Origin: Bacteroidota bacterium | GTDB taxonomy: Bacteria > Bacteroidota > Bacteroidia > 2-12-FULL-35-15 | Direction of reading: 5' to 3' | Assembly: GCA_016722565.1 (NCBI GenBank) | Contig: JADKIU010000003.1 | Location: 310,001 to 374,000 of the forward strand | Length of the DNA stretch: 64,000 nucleotides | Shown here: positions 27,497 to 35,502 of the stretch, in pieces | Numbering within the stretch: the stretch's first letter is position 1 | Layout of the letters: the number at the start of each line of letters is the position of its first letter | The notes under the pieces: generated by a model | Seen by the model: the letters and a program-made list of their open reading frames with translations, nothing else | The model's database searches: none | What the model was told of the DNA's origin: nothing | Made by a program: the position numbers and the translations under genes

Positions 27497-28241
27497 TGAA
27501 TCTAAGTGGACTAAGTGTCTTAGTGGTAATTTATTTTTACTACTCATTCTCTTACCTCTACTTACTTTTTCACAAGACGGTATGCCTTACCGCAAAGGGA
27601 AAGTCAAGCACCGTTTAAGTGTCGGGCCGGTGAAATCGTTTTATAAAAACCATCCAGAGCATACCCTAAACACAAAAGCAAAGCTCGGAGTTAGCGTTTC
27701 GTATAAATCTGAAATTCTTTTAGGAAGGCGTACCAATATTTTGTTGGGATTAGATTATTTGAACCAAGCATTCACCTTTAAAGGCTATTACAAAGCACCT
27801 GGGTACACCTATGTATTTGACGAAACATTCGCTTACCTGCATGAAATAAGAGTGAATCAGGTTGAATTGCCGTTGATGCTGAAGATTTCATTTATCTCAG
27901 AAAAAGCGCATCTATACTCATCTTACTTTCTTGGAGGGATTGGAGCACGTTATATTTTTTCCTCTTATACCGTCATTTCTAACGATTCTACCGGAATTAC
28001 CGTTTATGATGGAAAGGACAATATTGATTATGAAAACCAGCGCGTCACAAAGGGATTGAATGCATTTTATCAGGGAGGTTTGGGTATTCAATACAACATG
28101 CGTAACACCGGTAGAGCCGTCTTTTTTGAATTTACCTATCGTTATGGCATTTCAAGATTGCATTACGATGGAAATAACCAAACCAACAATTTAAATATCA
28201 AAGCCAACCATTTGGTTTTCATGTTGGGTTTCCGACTCTGA
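27468..28241 (+). CDS. Outer-membrane beta-barrel protein, 5' end disrupted by the GxxExxY unit
   Basis: Barrel protein with alternating strands (VGPVKSFYKN, LGVSVSYKSEILLG, GLGIQYNMRN, VFFEFTYRYGIS, LVFMLGFRL) and a C-terminal aromatic/Leu ending typical of outer-membrane porin-like proteins. The hydrophobic stretch NLFLLLILLPLLTFSQ is clearly its signal peptide, but it has no start codon of its own. The first in-frame ATG is 27468, inside the GxxExxY gene in another frame, which adds 20 unrelated residues. With the unit removed, the gene runs 26998-27018 plus 27534-28241 (242 aa) and begins MRSLIDLFLLLILLPLLTF. It is therefore probably a disrupted gene whose residual expression is uncertain. 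It ends 4 nt before the convergent DUF1801 gene. Confidence 0.7.
   Translation: MNSRNYLNFSESKWTKCLSGNLFLLLILLPLLTFSQDGMPYRKGKVKHRLSVGPVKSFYKNHPEHTLNTKAKLGVSVSYKSEILLGRRTNILLGLDYLNQAFTFKGYYKAPGYTYVFDETFAYLHEIRVNQVELPLMLKISFISEKAHLYSSYFLGGIGARYIFSSYTVISNDSTGITVYDGKDNIDYENQRVTKGLNAFYQGGLGIQYNMRNTGRAVFFEFTYRYGISRLHYDGNNQTNNLNIKANHLVFMLGFRL
27511..27533. repeat. Right end of the GxxExxY unit: 18-bp inverted repeat plus ATTTA
   Basis: CTAAGTGTCTTAGTGGTA is the reverse complement of the left end except at one base (A for G), and is followed directly by ATTTA (27529-27533). It begins 14 nt after the GxxExxY stop. Confidence 0.85.
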
Positions 28242-28245
28242 TGTG

Positions 28246-28707
28246 CTACTTCTTTTTCTTGAATGCACTTTCATACTTTGCAATCCAATCTTTTGGTGTC
28301 ATTTTACCCATTAGCTCACCAAACAATTTGAACGGAATTTTTTCCGGCTTCTTAAAACGAATACAGCTTTTACCCATATCCAATTTTGCATCCGTATGTT
28401 TTGGATATTCTTTTGTAAACCATTCCAACAATTTAGGATCAGAATAGATGCCCATGTGATAAAAGGCAATAAAATTCTTTTGACTAGCAACTGATACAAA
28501 TGGTAAGGGATCAGCAGGCTTACAATGATAACCATCCGGATAAAGTGAATGCGGTACTACATAGGTTATCATTCCATATCCCATTGTTTCCTGAAATCCT
28601 TTCGGAAGATTTTTCAAAATTTCTTTCCGCAATTTCGTCATTGCTTCAATTCGGTCTTCCGGCAATTCAGCCATGTATTGATCTACAGTTGTCGCTTTTG
28701 ATTGCAT
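28246..28707 (-). CDS. DUF1801 domain protein (YdhG-like)
   Basis: 153-aa cytoplasmic protein of the DUF1801/YdhG family, whose function is unknown (distantly related to iron-chaperone-like frataxin-type folds). Signs are TVDQYMAELPEDRIEAMTKLRKEI, split here as helix 1, the conserved MGYGMITY, the strand FIAFYHMGIYSD and KSCIRFKKPEKIPFKLFGELM, ending DWIAKYESAFKKKK. The length and order match the family. It is tail to tail with the barrel gene (4 nt apart). The small membrane protein encoded just upstream on the same strand could be co-transcribed. Confidence 0.85.
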   Translation of the reverse strand: MQSKATTVDQYMAELPEDRIEAMTKLRKEILKNLPKGFQETMGYGMITYVVPHSLYPDGYHCKPADPLPFVSVASQKNFIAFYHMGIYSDPKLLEWFTKEYPKHTDAKLDMGKSCIRFKKPEKIPFKLFGELMGKMTPKDWIAKYESAFKKKK

Positions 28708-28716
28708 AAGTATTTT

Positions 28717-28884
28717 TTATTTTCTTTTTTTAATGAGTTGTAAAATAAAATATAAAAACGTGAGTGAAAGAAACCCAATATTTATAATGCGAGCAAAGGG
28801 AGGTACACCTTCAGGCCATATTTGACCTAAAAGCACAACGCTATTTAAAATCAACAATGCAATTAAGAGTATTTTCTTGCTCAT
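28717..28884 (-). CDS. Small two-helix membrane protein
   Basis: 55 codons from ATG 28884 to TAA 28717. The protein has two hydrophobic helices (ILLIALLILNSVVLLGQIW and INIGFLSLTFLYFILQLI), a PEGVPPFAR turn and a basic tail (KKRK). This shape, with the charged ends, is what a real small membrane protein looks like rather than a chance frame. It lies 9 nt upstream of the DUF1801 start and 21 nt downstream of the AAA+ gene stop, on the same strand as both. I do not recognise the family. Confidence 0.6.
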   Translation of the reverse strand: MSKKILLIALLILNSVVLLGQIWPEGVPPFARIINIGFLSLTFLYFILQLIKKRK

Positions 28885-28905
28885 CTGAATTTAAGTTAAA
28901 GAATA

Positions 28906-31521
28906 TTATCCACCAATTTTAAATCCTAAACTGCTTCCTTTAGCACGTTGAGTTGCACCAATTTCAAATTCTTTCACATCACTCAACGTTAGCATACTTA
29001 AATGTGCCGGAGTTCGCTCAGCGGCCGGCATTTCTGCCAAACGGAGATGTTGGTTTTTAATTGCTTCTGCAGCCACATTTCGAGCTGTTCGTGCATTCCC
29101 AAAATGTTTATCACGATTGTTATGTAAATGTGTATAATACGCTTTTAAATGCGCTTCCGCTTCTGCATCTGGTGTTACTTTTTCTTTTGCTAAAATTGCA
29201 AGTGTGATGGTATACAAATCTTCTGCTGAATAATCTGTAAAATTAAAGGTACGGTCGAAACGCGATTTCAACCCAGGATTGGATTCAATAAACTCGTGCA
29301 TATTATCCGTATAACCGGCAACGATTACACCAAATTGTCCACGCAAATCTTCCATCCGCTTTAAAATCACTTGAATGGCTTCTTGTCCGAAATCATGACC
29401 TGTTGCACCATTCGCCAAAGCGTAGGCCTCATCAATAAACAAGATTCCACCTTGTGCTTCTTCAATTTTTTCCGCAGTTTTTGTAGCGGTTTGCCCGACC
29501 CATCCTGCAACCAGGCCCTCTCTATCAACTTCCACAATATGTCCGCGCTCTAACAAACCTAAGCCTTTATAAATTTTTGCAACGATGCGAGCTACTGTTG
29601 TTTTTCCGGTTCCGGGATTTCCGGTAAAGATGCTATGCAATGAAAACTTGTTCAATACATCTCTTCCGGTTTCTTTATAGAAGCGAACCAATTTTACTAA
29701 TTCGTTGATTTCTTCTTTTACAGAATTCATTCCGGTTAATGCATTTAACTCTGCCAAGCCTTCTTTCAACAATTTTTCGTTCACTTCCAAGCTCAGTTTC
29801 TTTTTCCCTTGGGCAGCAAATACTTTTTGCATGTCTGCTAATTCAATGGTAGAAAGCACTTCGTTGGTCAGCTCATTTACATTTGGATGATTCATCAGTC
29901 GCAATCCTAAATTCATTTTCGCTTCATCCACCAATGAATAAACATAACGAGCATTTCCGAAGGAATTGTCGCGGGTACGATATACTTCCACCAGCATCTC
30001 TTCCATAAATGTTTTCGCTTCAGCAGTGATGGTTACTCCTTTTTTCTTCGCAGCTAACTCAGCAATTGCGAACATTTCTTCCGGCATATAATCTTCAAAA
30101 TGGAAGTAATGACTAAAACGAGATTTCAATCCTGGATTTGAATCCACAAAATTGGTCATCTCTTTCGGATAGCCGGCACACATAATAGCAATATCGCCTG
30201 TTCCATCGCTCATCTCTTTGATTAATATTTCCAAGACTTCATGTCCGAAGTCATTTGAATCTTCTTTCGCTCGCGTTAAAGAATAAGCTTCATCAATGAA
30301 TAAAATTCCACCTTTAGCTTCTTCAATCATCTTTTTTACCTTCGGAGCGGTTTGACCGATATATTGTGCTACTAAATCAGAGCGATCCACTTCTTTCACA
30401 TGCCCTTTCGACAACAAACCCATTTTTTTATAGATTTTTCCAAGCATGTTCACGACTGTTGTTTTTCCCGTACCGGGATTTCCGGTAAACACGCTGTGCA
30501 AATTAATTTTACCGGAATCTTCAAATCCTTTTTCTTTACGAAGTTTAATGAAGTTAATATAGTTGATATGATCCTTGATATTCTTTTTCACTTCATCCAT
30601 TCCAACTAACTCGTCAATTTTTGCAAGCAATTGTTCAATGGTTTCTTCTTCCACCGGTGTAGTGGTAACGGCAGCAACCGTTTGCAACGATTGTTCTGCA
30701 GCAACCAATGGAGTCATTTCACCTTCTTCTGCAACATCCCCCATTTCAAAAGGGATAAGTGCAACAAGCGTATCCATAAAAACGATTTCAACAGTATATT
30801 TATCATCTTTCCATGAGCCGGCCGATTCACTTCCCCAACCTGCATCGATAGCAAATACAGTATCTTGTTTTCCTTTTTCAATTACTCCAGTACGCATACT
30901 TTGTCCTTTCGGTTGACCAGCATCGTCATAAAAATTGAAAAAGAATTCGTAATTCCAATCGGTGGTTGGTTTTGTTTTCATTTTAAACTCTACCCATAAG
31001 TATGGCGTTTTGCTTCTGTCGAGTTTTTTATAGTAGGTTCTATTGGTAATGTTCCAGCCATCAAACGGACCCGAAAACAACTTTACAGATTCTACACTGA
31101 AATATGGATTATAGGAAGCTGATACTTTCCCAACATCTTCCACAAAGAATTTTTTAGACCCGACTAATTCATTGTCGATATAAGCTTCCCATAAATAATC
31201 ACCTTTGAACCAAAATGTTCCTTCGTTAGGTGTTCCCCAGCCATCACGAACGTAAACAATGTTTTCGTCCATCTTAATTGTGATGGTTGAATCAATAGAA
31301 CACAATTCTTTACGAGTAGCTCCATCCAGCGAAATCGCTTTCAATGTAATTTTTGCATTCCATTCTGCTTCATCAAATAACTTGTTGTAAAACGAGAATT
31401 CTGTTCTTAAATAAGTCGTTTCCATTTTGTCAAAAACGGTACGATACTTCTTAGTTGCGTTCGCCATCCATTCATCAGACGAATAGACTTTTACATCCTT
31501 TAACTTATAATTTTTAGCCAT
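28906..31521 (-). CDS. Tandem CbxX/CfqX-type AAA+ ATPase with N-terminal beta domains
   Basis: 871-aa cytoplasmic protein. The N-terminal third (about 1-265) consists of two repeated beta-sandwich-like domains; related segments include VYVRDGWGTPNEGTFWFKGDYLWEA and AIDAGWGSESAGSWKDDKYTVEI. After an acidic linker come two AAA+ domains of the CbxX/SpoVK type. The first has Walker A GNPGTGKT near 346 and Walker B GGILFIDEAYSL near 407. The second has Walker A near 636 and GGILFIDEAYAL near 692. Arginine-finger blocks NPGLKSRFSHYFHF and NPGLKSRFDRTFNF follow each. Both ATPase sites look intact. Members act as remodelling or assembly factors; the substrate here is unknown and the duplicated front domains are probably its recognition part. 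Promoter-like elements before it are not clear. Confidence 0.88.
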   Translation of the reverse strand: MAKNYKLKDVKVYSSDEWMANATKKYRTVFDKMETTYLRTEFSFYNKLFDEAEWNAKITLKAISLDGATRKELCSIDSTITIKMDENIVYVRDGWGTPNEGTFWFKGDYLWEAYIDNELVGSKKFFVEDVGKVSASYNPYFSVESVKLFSGPFDGWNITNRTYYKKLDRSKTPYLWVEFKMKTKPTTDWNYEFFFNFYDDAGQPKGQSMRTGVIEKGKQDTVFAIDAGWGSESAGSWKDDKYTVEIVFMDTLVALIPFEMGDVAEEGEMTPLVAAEQSLQTVAAVTTTPVEEETIEQLLAKIDELVGMDEVKKNIKDHINYINFIKLRKEKGFEDSGKINLHSVFTGNPGTGKTTVVNMLGKIYKKMGLLSKGHVKEVDRSDLVAQYIGQTAPKVKKMIEEAKGGILFIDEAYSLTRAKEDSNDFGHEVLEILIKEMSDGTGDIAIMCAGYPKEMTNFVDSNPGLKSRFSHYFHFEDYMPEEMFAIAELAAKKKGVTITAEAKTFMEEMLVEVYRTRDNSFGNARYVYSLVDEAKMNLGLRLMNHPNVNELTNEVLSTIELADMQKVFAAQGKKKLSLEVNEKLLKEGLAELNALTGMNSVKEEINELVKLVRFYKETGRDVLNKFSLHSIFTGNPGTGKTTVARIVAKIYKGLGLLERGHIVEVDREGLVAGWVGQTATKTAEKIEEAQGGILFIDEAYALANGATGHDFGQEAIQVILKRMEDLRGQFGVIVAGYTDNMHEFIESNPGLKSRFDRTFNFTDYSAEDLYTITLAILAKEKVTPDAEAEAHLKAYYTHLHNNRDKHFGNARTARNVAAEAIKNQHLRLAEMPAAERTPAHLSMLTLSDVKEFEIGATQRAKGSSLGFKIGG

Positions 31522-31610
31522 AATTATGTTTGGTTTAATCTTCTCTAAAAATAAAATAAAAAAGGGAAAAACAGAAGATTGTTAGAAAATTATTTAGGCA
31601 TCTTCAAAAA

Positions 31611-31641
31611 TTTAGAGTCGTTCTTAATTTTAGTATCTTTA
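31611..31641 (+). promoter_or_regulatory. Candidate promoter of the SBBP-repeat gene
   Basis: TTTA (31611-31614), 19 nt, then TATCTTTA (31634-31641); one mismatch to TTTG-N19-TAnnTTTG in each box. The ATG follows at 31649, giving almost no leader. Confidence 0.4.
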
Positions 31642-31648
31642 CAATACA

Positions 31649-33664
31649 ATGAAATCAAAATATATTTTTTTAATACTCGCCTTTATTGGCTTGAGTTTTA
31701 TTGCAAAAAGTCAGTCTCCTACTTTTTTATGGGCAAATAATTCAGGAGGAAACAAAGATGATGCAACAATTAGTGTGGCAACAGATGCAAACGGGAATGT
31801 TTTTGCTGGAGGTGAAATTACGAGTGCTTCTGTTACTTATGGAACTACAATACTTTACAATAGCGACACTTCTGCCACTTATCCCGATATTTCCATTGTA
31901 AAATATGATTCAGCAGGGAATGTTCTATGGGCTAGGTCAGCTGGAAACAATTTTTGGGATGAGATATCTTGCATTGCAACAGATATAAGCGGAAATGTTA
32001 TTGTCACGGGATACTTCACTGGTCCTACTATTACTTTTGGAGCATTTACACTTACAAATTTTAATACATCCCCTCTTCCATTAAGCACAACAGAGATATT
32101 TATAGTCAAATATGATTATAATGGCAATGTCCTTTGGGCCAGAAGTGCAGGTGGCTTGAACGATGACTATGGGCAATCAGTTTCAACCGACCCTTCCGGA
32201 AACGTATTTCTTACTGGAGGTTACGCAAGTGCCTCCATTACATTTGACACTACAACATTTTATAATGCTGATGGTGGATCTGGTCATTCTGACATGTACC
32301 TGGTTTGCTATGATTCACTTGGAAATTATAGTTGGGGATTCAGCCCATCAACACCTAATAGTGATTTTGGCTTAAGTGTTTCAGCAGATCAAACTGGCAA
32401 TCTAACAATCGGAGGCTTTTTCTCAGGTGGGTATATCACATTTGGCTCCACAACGCTTACAAATGCGGGCGGTGGAACACAAGATTTTTTCCTGGTAAAA
32501 TATTTAGCAGATGGCTCTTTCAGTTGGGCTAGAAGTTCAGGAGGTCCAGACCATGAAATTATCAGAAATGTTACGACCGATTTTGATGCAAATGCCTTTG
32601 TAACAGGTTATTTTTCAAGTCCTTCAATAACAATTGGAGGAACTACATTAACAAATGCAGGTGCTGCTGGAACGAATGATTCATTTATTGCCAAATACGA
32701 TAGCTATGGAAACCCTTTGTGGGCAAAATCCATGAGCGGCACTGGTGATGATTCTGGAAAACGACTTGCGGCAGATGCAAGTGGAAATGTAATTGTAATA
32801 GGTCATTTTTCAAGTACAACAATTGCTTTTGACACTTCATCTTTTACAAATGCAGGAACTGGTACAGAAGACGTTTTTCTTTCCAAATATACTTCAGCGG
32901 GTGATCGTTTGTGGACACATAGTGCTGGTGGTACAGGTAACGATTACGGGTTTGCAATCTCAACAAATGCTATGAACGAAACTTTTGTCGCTGGATTTTT
33001 TTATAGTTCAAATATTACTTTTGGAACAACCACATTATTAAACAATAATGTTTCTGGAAGCACAGCTGATTGTTTTTTAACAAAATTGGGCTCAACACCT
33101 CCATGCTTTGCAAGCTACACAACTACCTATGACTCTACCTACAATGAATTTAATATCTTAGTTGATTCCATTACAGCAACTACAGCTGTTTCCTATTTAT
33201 GGGACTTTGGTGATGGAGCGACTTCAACTTTATCTAATCCATCTCATACATATTTGACAGATTCCGTTTACAATGTATGCATGTTCATTCAGAATATTTA
33301 CGGAGACTCTTGTTCCTTTTGTCATTTAATTGGAATAGATACTGCAGGAAACATTATTCGGACAGGAGGATTCACTATTAACATTCATCTACCAACACTT
33401 TCTAATATATCTATACATAGCAACCTTGAAACAAACACAATTATTTATCCAAATCCTTCAACTGGAATTTTCAAAATAGCTTCTGACAATTCTTTTTCTT
33501 CAGTAGAAGTAATAGATATGATGGGAAAAGAAATTTTAAAATTGGAAACACCCGATAAGCAAGTAAATGAATTAGACCTTTCAAATCAGCCAAACGGAAT
33601 TTATATTGTAAAGCTACATTCCAAAAACAAAACAATCACAAAGAGAATTTCCATCATTAAATAA
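31649..33664 (+). CDS. Secreted SBBP-repeat protein with PKD domain and type A sorting domain
   Basis: 671 aa. In order: signal peptide (ending FIAKSQ), seven to eight SBBP beta-propeller repeats (about 25-470) each with a WARSAG/D-x-x-GN pattern (NVLWARSAGN, NVLWARSAGGLND, SFSWARSSGG, NPLWAKSMSG), a PKD domain (about 490-565; YLWDFGDGATST, SHTYLTDSVYNVC) and a type A sorting domain (about 595-671; IIYPNPSTGIFKI, NGIYIVKLHS). It is therefore exported through the type IX system and displayed or released. Function is unknown; SBBP proteins are frequent large surface proteins of this phylum. A hairpin after the stop belongs mainly to the convergent gene. Confidence 0.9.
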   Translation: MKSKYIFLILAFIGLSFIAKSQSPTFLWANNSGGNKDDATISVATDANGNVFAGGEITSASVTYGTTILYNSDTSATYPDISIVKYDSAGNVLWARSAGNNFWDEISCIATDISGNVIVTGYFTGPTITFGAFTLTNFNTSPLPLSTTEIFIVKYDYNGNVLWARSAGGLNDDYGQSVSTDPSGNVFLTGGYASASITFDTTTFYNADGGSGHSDMYLVCYDSLGNYSWGFSPSTPNSDFGLSVSADQTGNLTIGGFFSGGYITFGSTTLTNAGGGTQDFFLVKYLADGSFSWARSSGGPDHEIIRNVTTDFDANAFVTGYFSSPSITIGGTTLTNAGAAGTNDSFIAKYDSYGNPLWAKSMSGTGDDSGKRLAADASGNVIVIGHFSSTTIAFDTSSFTNAGTGTEDVFLSKYTSAGDRLWTHSAGGTGNDYGFAISTNAMNETFVAGFFYSSNITFGTTTLLNNNVSGSTADCFLTKLGSTPPCFASYTTTYDSTYNEFNILVDSITATTAVSYLWDFGDGATSTLSNPSHTYLTDSVYNVCMFIQNIYGDSCSFCHLIGIDTAGNIIRTGGFTINIHLPTLSNISIHSNLETNTIIYPNPSTGIFKIASDNSFSSVEVIDMMGKEILKLETPDKQVNELDLSNQPNGIYIVKLHSKNKTITKRISIIK

Positions 33665-33671
33665 AGAAAAA

Positions 33672-33695
33672 ACCCGCTACATTTCTGTAACGGGT
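33672..33695 (-). terminator. Terminator for the lipoprotein gene at 33737 (minus strand)
   Basis: ACCCGCTACA and TGTAACGGGT pair over 10 bp with one mismatch around a TTTC loop. Read on the minus strand it is followed by TTTTTTC, a proper U-run. It also sits just after the stop of the convergent SBBP gene and may serve both. Confidence 0.75.
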
Positions 33696-33736
33696 CTTCC
33701 TAATTAGACAAAATCTCTCTAAACTAAATCTAATTA

Positions 33737-34129
33737 TTAAAAATTGCCTTTGGCAACAGCGCTTTGTCCAGGTGCGGAAACTGAATGCTCAGCTTTTAAC
33801 ACACCATTAACAAATAATTGAACTTGTACAACATCTGTAGATGGCATCAAGTTATATGCAGTAACGGAAAATGCATTTCCGCTTGAATAATTAAAACTAA
33901 TTGATTGCTCTGTACGATTCACGTCCATGTGTTGAACTTGTAATGTTCCGTTTGCATTTGGAGCGATGTAATCTACACCAACATGTCCGGATGCATTGCT
34001 AATTCTATATTCGATACTTAATGTTGCTGCAGTTACAGGAGTTGTTTGAGGTTTTACTTCGTTCTCTTTTGAGCAAGAAACCGTTAAAACACTTACCAAT
34101 AAAGCAACACAGATAAATAAATTTTTCAT
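33737..34129 (-). CDS. Small lipoprotein of unknown function
   Basis: 130 aa. Lipoprotein signal LLVSVLTVSCSKEN (Cys near 19), a short tether, then a compact beta domain (about 38-130) with LSIEYRISNASGHVGVDYIAPNANG and FVNGVLKAEH. The pattern of a Y-x-V/I-x-N-A-S-G strand followed by a two-stranded hairpin resembles MmpS-like or transthyretin-like small domains, but the match is not certain. A consensus promoter lies 31 nt upstream and a terminator follows, so it is a single-gene unit. Confidence 0.75.
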   Translation of the reverse strand: MKNLFICVALLVSVLTVSCSKENEVKPQTTPVTAATLSIEYRISNASGHVGVDYIAPNANGTLQVQHMDVNRTEQSISFNYSSGNAFSVTAYNLMPSTDVVQVQLFVNGVLKAEHSVSAPGQSAVAKGNF

Positions 34130-34159
34130 TTTTTTGTTTCAGTTTGTTATTTCCGAGTG

Positions 34160-34190
34160 CAAAAGTACTCTTTTTCTGATACAAAACAAA
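34160..34190 (-). promoter_or_regulatory. Promoter of the small lipoprotein gene (TTTG-N19-TACTTTTG)
   Basis: Read on the minus strand: TTTG at 34190-34187, exactly 19 nt, then TACTTTTG at 34167-34160. This is a perfect fit to the Bacteroidota consensus, with a short leader to the ATG at 34129. The remaining 230 nt up to the next gene are AT-rich without a feature I can support. Confidence 0.7.
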
Positions 34191-34420
34191 TATTTGTCGT
34201 TATATTTACATTATTTAACGATAAATCTATTAACAAAATCGACAAATGCCTGTTTAAAAGTGCTGAAATTCAAGCCTGTATTGAAATTTCATTTTTGGGG
34301 AAGATTCGATGATTTCGATGAAATATAGGATAATGAGCTTTTGTCAGGCGGCACTGATTTATAATTCCAGATGAAATTTGGCTTGATTTGAATATTTGGT
34401 CATGCTACTGAAGCGGAAAG

Positions 34421-35422
34421 CTATTGGGATAAATCAGCAACTTTACGGAAAGCCTCCATTGCTTCTTGTTTCATCCTTTTAATAATTTCCCCACATGGCA
34501 AAATATCATTGATCAACTCTACACTTTGCCCGGCACACCACAAGGTTTGGTAATTTCCCGGTTTAACGGATTGTTCCAGTTTTTTCATGCCACTAATCTG
34601 AACCCACATCTTAAAGTACTTTTTGGTTCTGGAGTTATTCGACAATAATTTCTCAAACCAATTTTGTTTGTATCCTATCTTTTTAGCAAAAGGTGTATTA
34701 ATGATAGTACAAGGTGTACCTGATATTTTTTCAGTCAACACAATATCTGTCATCTTAGAACTCACCACCGCATTTTTATAGTCTTGACTCACCCCAGCCT
34801 CAGTGCTGGCAATAAAACGCGTTCCAACAGAAACACCAGCAGCACCAATTGCGAGCATCGACACCACTCCTGCTCCATCTGCAATTCCTCCGGCAGCAAT
34901 CACCGGAATATTCGGGAACTTCCGCTGTAAAGCAGGAACAATAATTTGCAGGGGATTTGGACCCGCATGTCCACCTGCACCTTGTCCAACAGCAATAAAA
35001 CCATCACAACCTAAATCCGCACACTTTTGAGCATGCTCCAAATTGGTTACGTCACAAAACACTTTCGCCCCGTAACTATGCGCTTGCTCAATCACTTGTT
35101 TCGGACTACCAAGAGAGGTAATATAAAAAGGAACTTTCTTGGCAACACATATTTTCAAGTGTTTTTCGTACAACGGATTTGTTTTTTGAACGATTAAATT
35201 CACCCCATAGGTTCCTTTTACTACTAATCCTGCTTTTGCATTATTCAAATGCTCCAACACCTGCTCCAATTCTCCTTCGTTCCTGTAGTTGAGCGTAGGA
35301 AAGGCTGCAGCAATCCCACCCTTCATTCCTTCCACAATCATAGCTTCATTGCTTACTAAAAACATGGGAGCCATAATCATTGGAAAATCAATTGAAAGTA
35401 ATTGCGTGAGTTTCGTTTGCAT
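34421..35422 (-). CDS. NAD(P)H-dependent flavin oxidoreductase / nitronate monooxygenase
   Basis: 333-aa FMN-binding TIM-barrel of the 2-nitropropane dioxygenase family (YrpB/FabK relatives). FMN and barrel motifs: IMAPMFLVSNE at the N-terminus, VGQGAGGHAGP (about 144-154), VIAAGGIADGAG (about 174-185), GVSVGTRFIASTEA (about 195-208) and LWCAGQSVELI near the end. Such enzymes oxidise nitronates or reduce enoyl substrates; the alternative is enoyl-ACP reductase II. Proximity to an acyl-CoA synthetase, transcribed divergently 80 nt away, slightly favours a lipid-related role, but this is inference. Confidence 0.87.
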   Translation of the reverse strand: MQTKLTQLLSIDFPMIMAPMFLVSNEAMIVEGMKGGIAAAFPTLNYRNEGELEQVLEHLNNAKAGLVVKGTYGVNLIVQKTNPLYEKHLKICVAKKVPFYITSLGSPKQVIEQAHSYGAKVFCDVTNLEHAQKCADLGCDGFIAVGQGAGGHAGPNPLQIIVPALQRKFPNIPVIAAGGIADGAGVVSMLAIGAAGVSVGTRFIASTEAGVSQDYKNAVVSSKMTDIVLTEKISGTPCTIINTPFAKKIGYKQNWFEKLLSNNSRTKKYFKMWVQISGMKKLEQSVKPGNYQTLWCAGQSVELINDILPCGEIIKRMKQEAMEAFRKVADLSQ

Positions 35423-35437
35423 TTGAATCTATTTTAT

Positions 35438-35468
35438 ATTGATTAATCGACAAAAAATTATATTTTTG
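35438..35468 (+). promoter_or_regulatory. Promoter of the acyl-CoA synthetase gene (ATTG-N19-TATTTTTG)
   Basis: ATTG (35438-35441), 19 nt, TATTTTTG (35461-35468), 34 nt before the ATG. It matches the consensus apart from one base in the -33 box. Confidence 0.6.
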
Positions 35469-35502
35469 GAGAAACAAAATTAGTCAATTAAAACTTCCAA
35501 AT

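Larger units (their letters stand above)
27014..27533 (+). mobile_element. Small mobile unit with GxxExxY cargo, terminal inverted repeats and 5-bp target duplication
   Basis: The unit proper is 27019-27528 (510 bp). Its ends are TACCACTAAGGCACTTAG (27019-27036) and its inverse complement with one mismatch (27511-27528). The ends are bordered directly by ATTTA on both sides (27014-27018 and 27529-27533). Removing the unit and one ATTTA joins ATG AGA AGC CTT ATT GAT TTA to the downstream frame, producing a beta-barrel gene with a complete signal peptide starting at 26998. That reconstruction shows insertion into coding DNA rather than chance repeats. The only gene inside is a GxxExxY protein; there is no recognisable transposase, so movement in trans or by an undescribed mechanism is inferred. 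An AGA-rich stretch (27050-27075) follows the left end. Confidence 0.85.

Noticed and set aside
34134..34328. 64-codon open frame on the plus strand upstream of the flavin oxidoreductase
   Set aside because: It overlaps a near-perfect minus-strand promoter and has no recognisable protein character.
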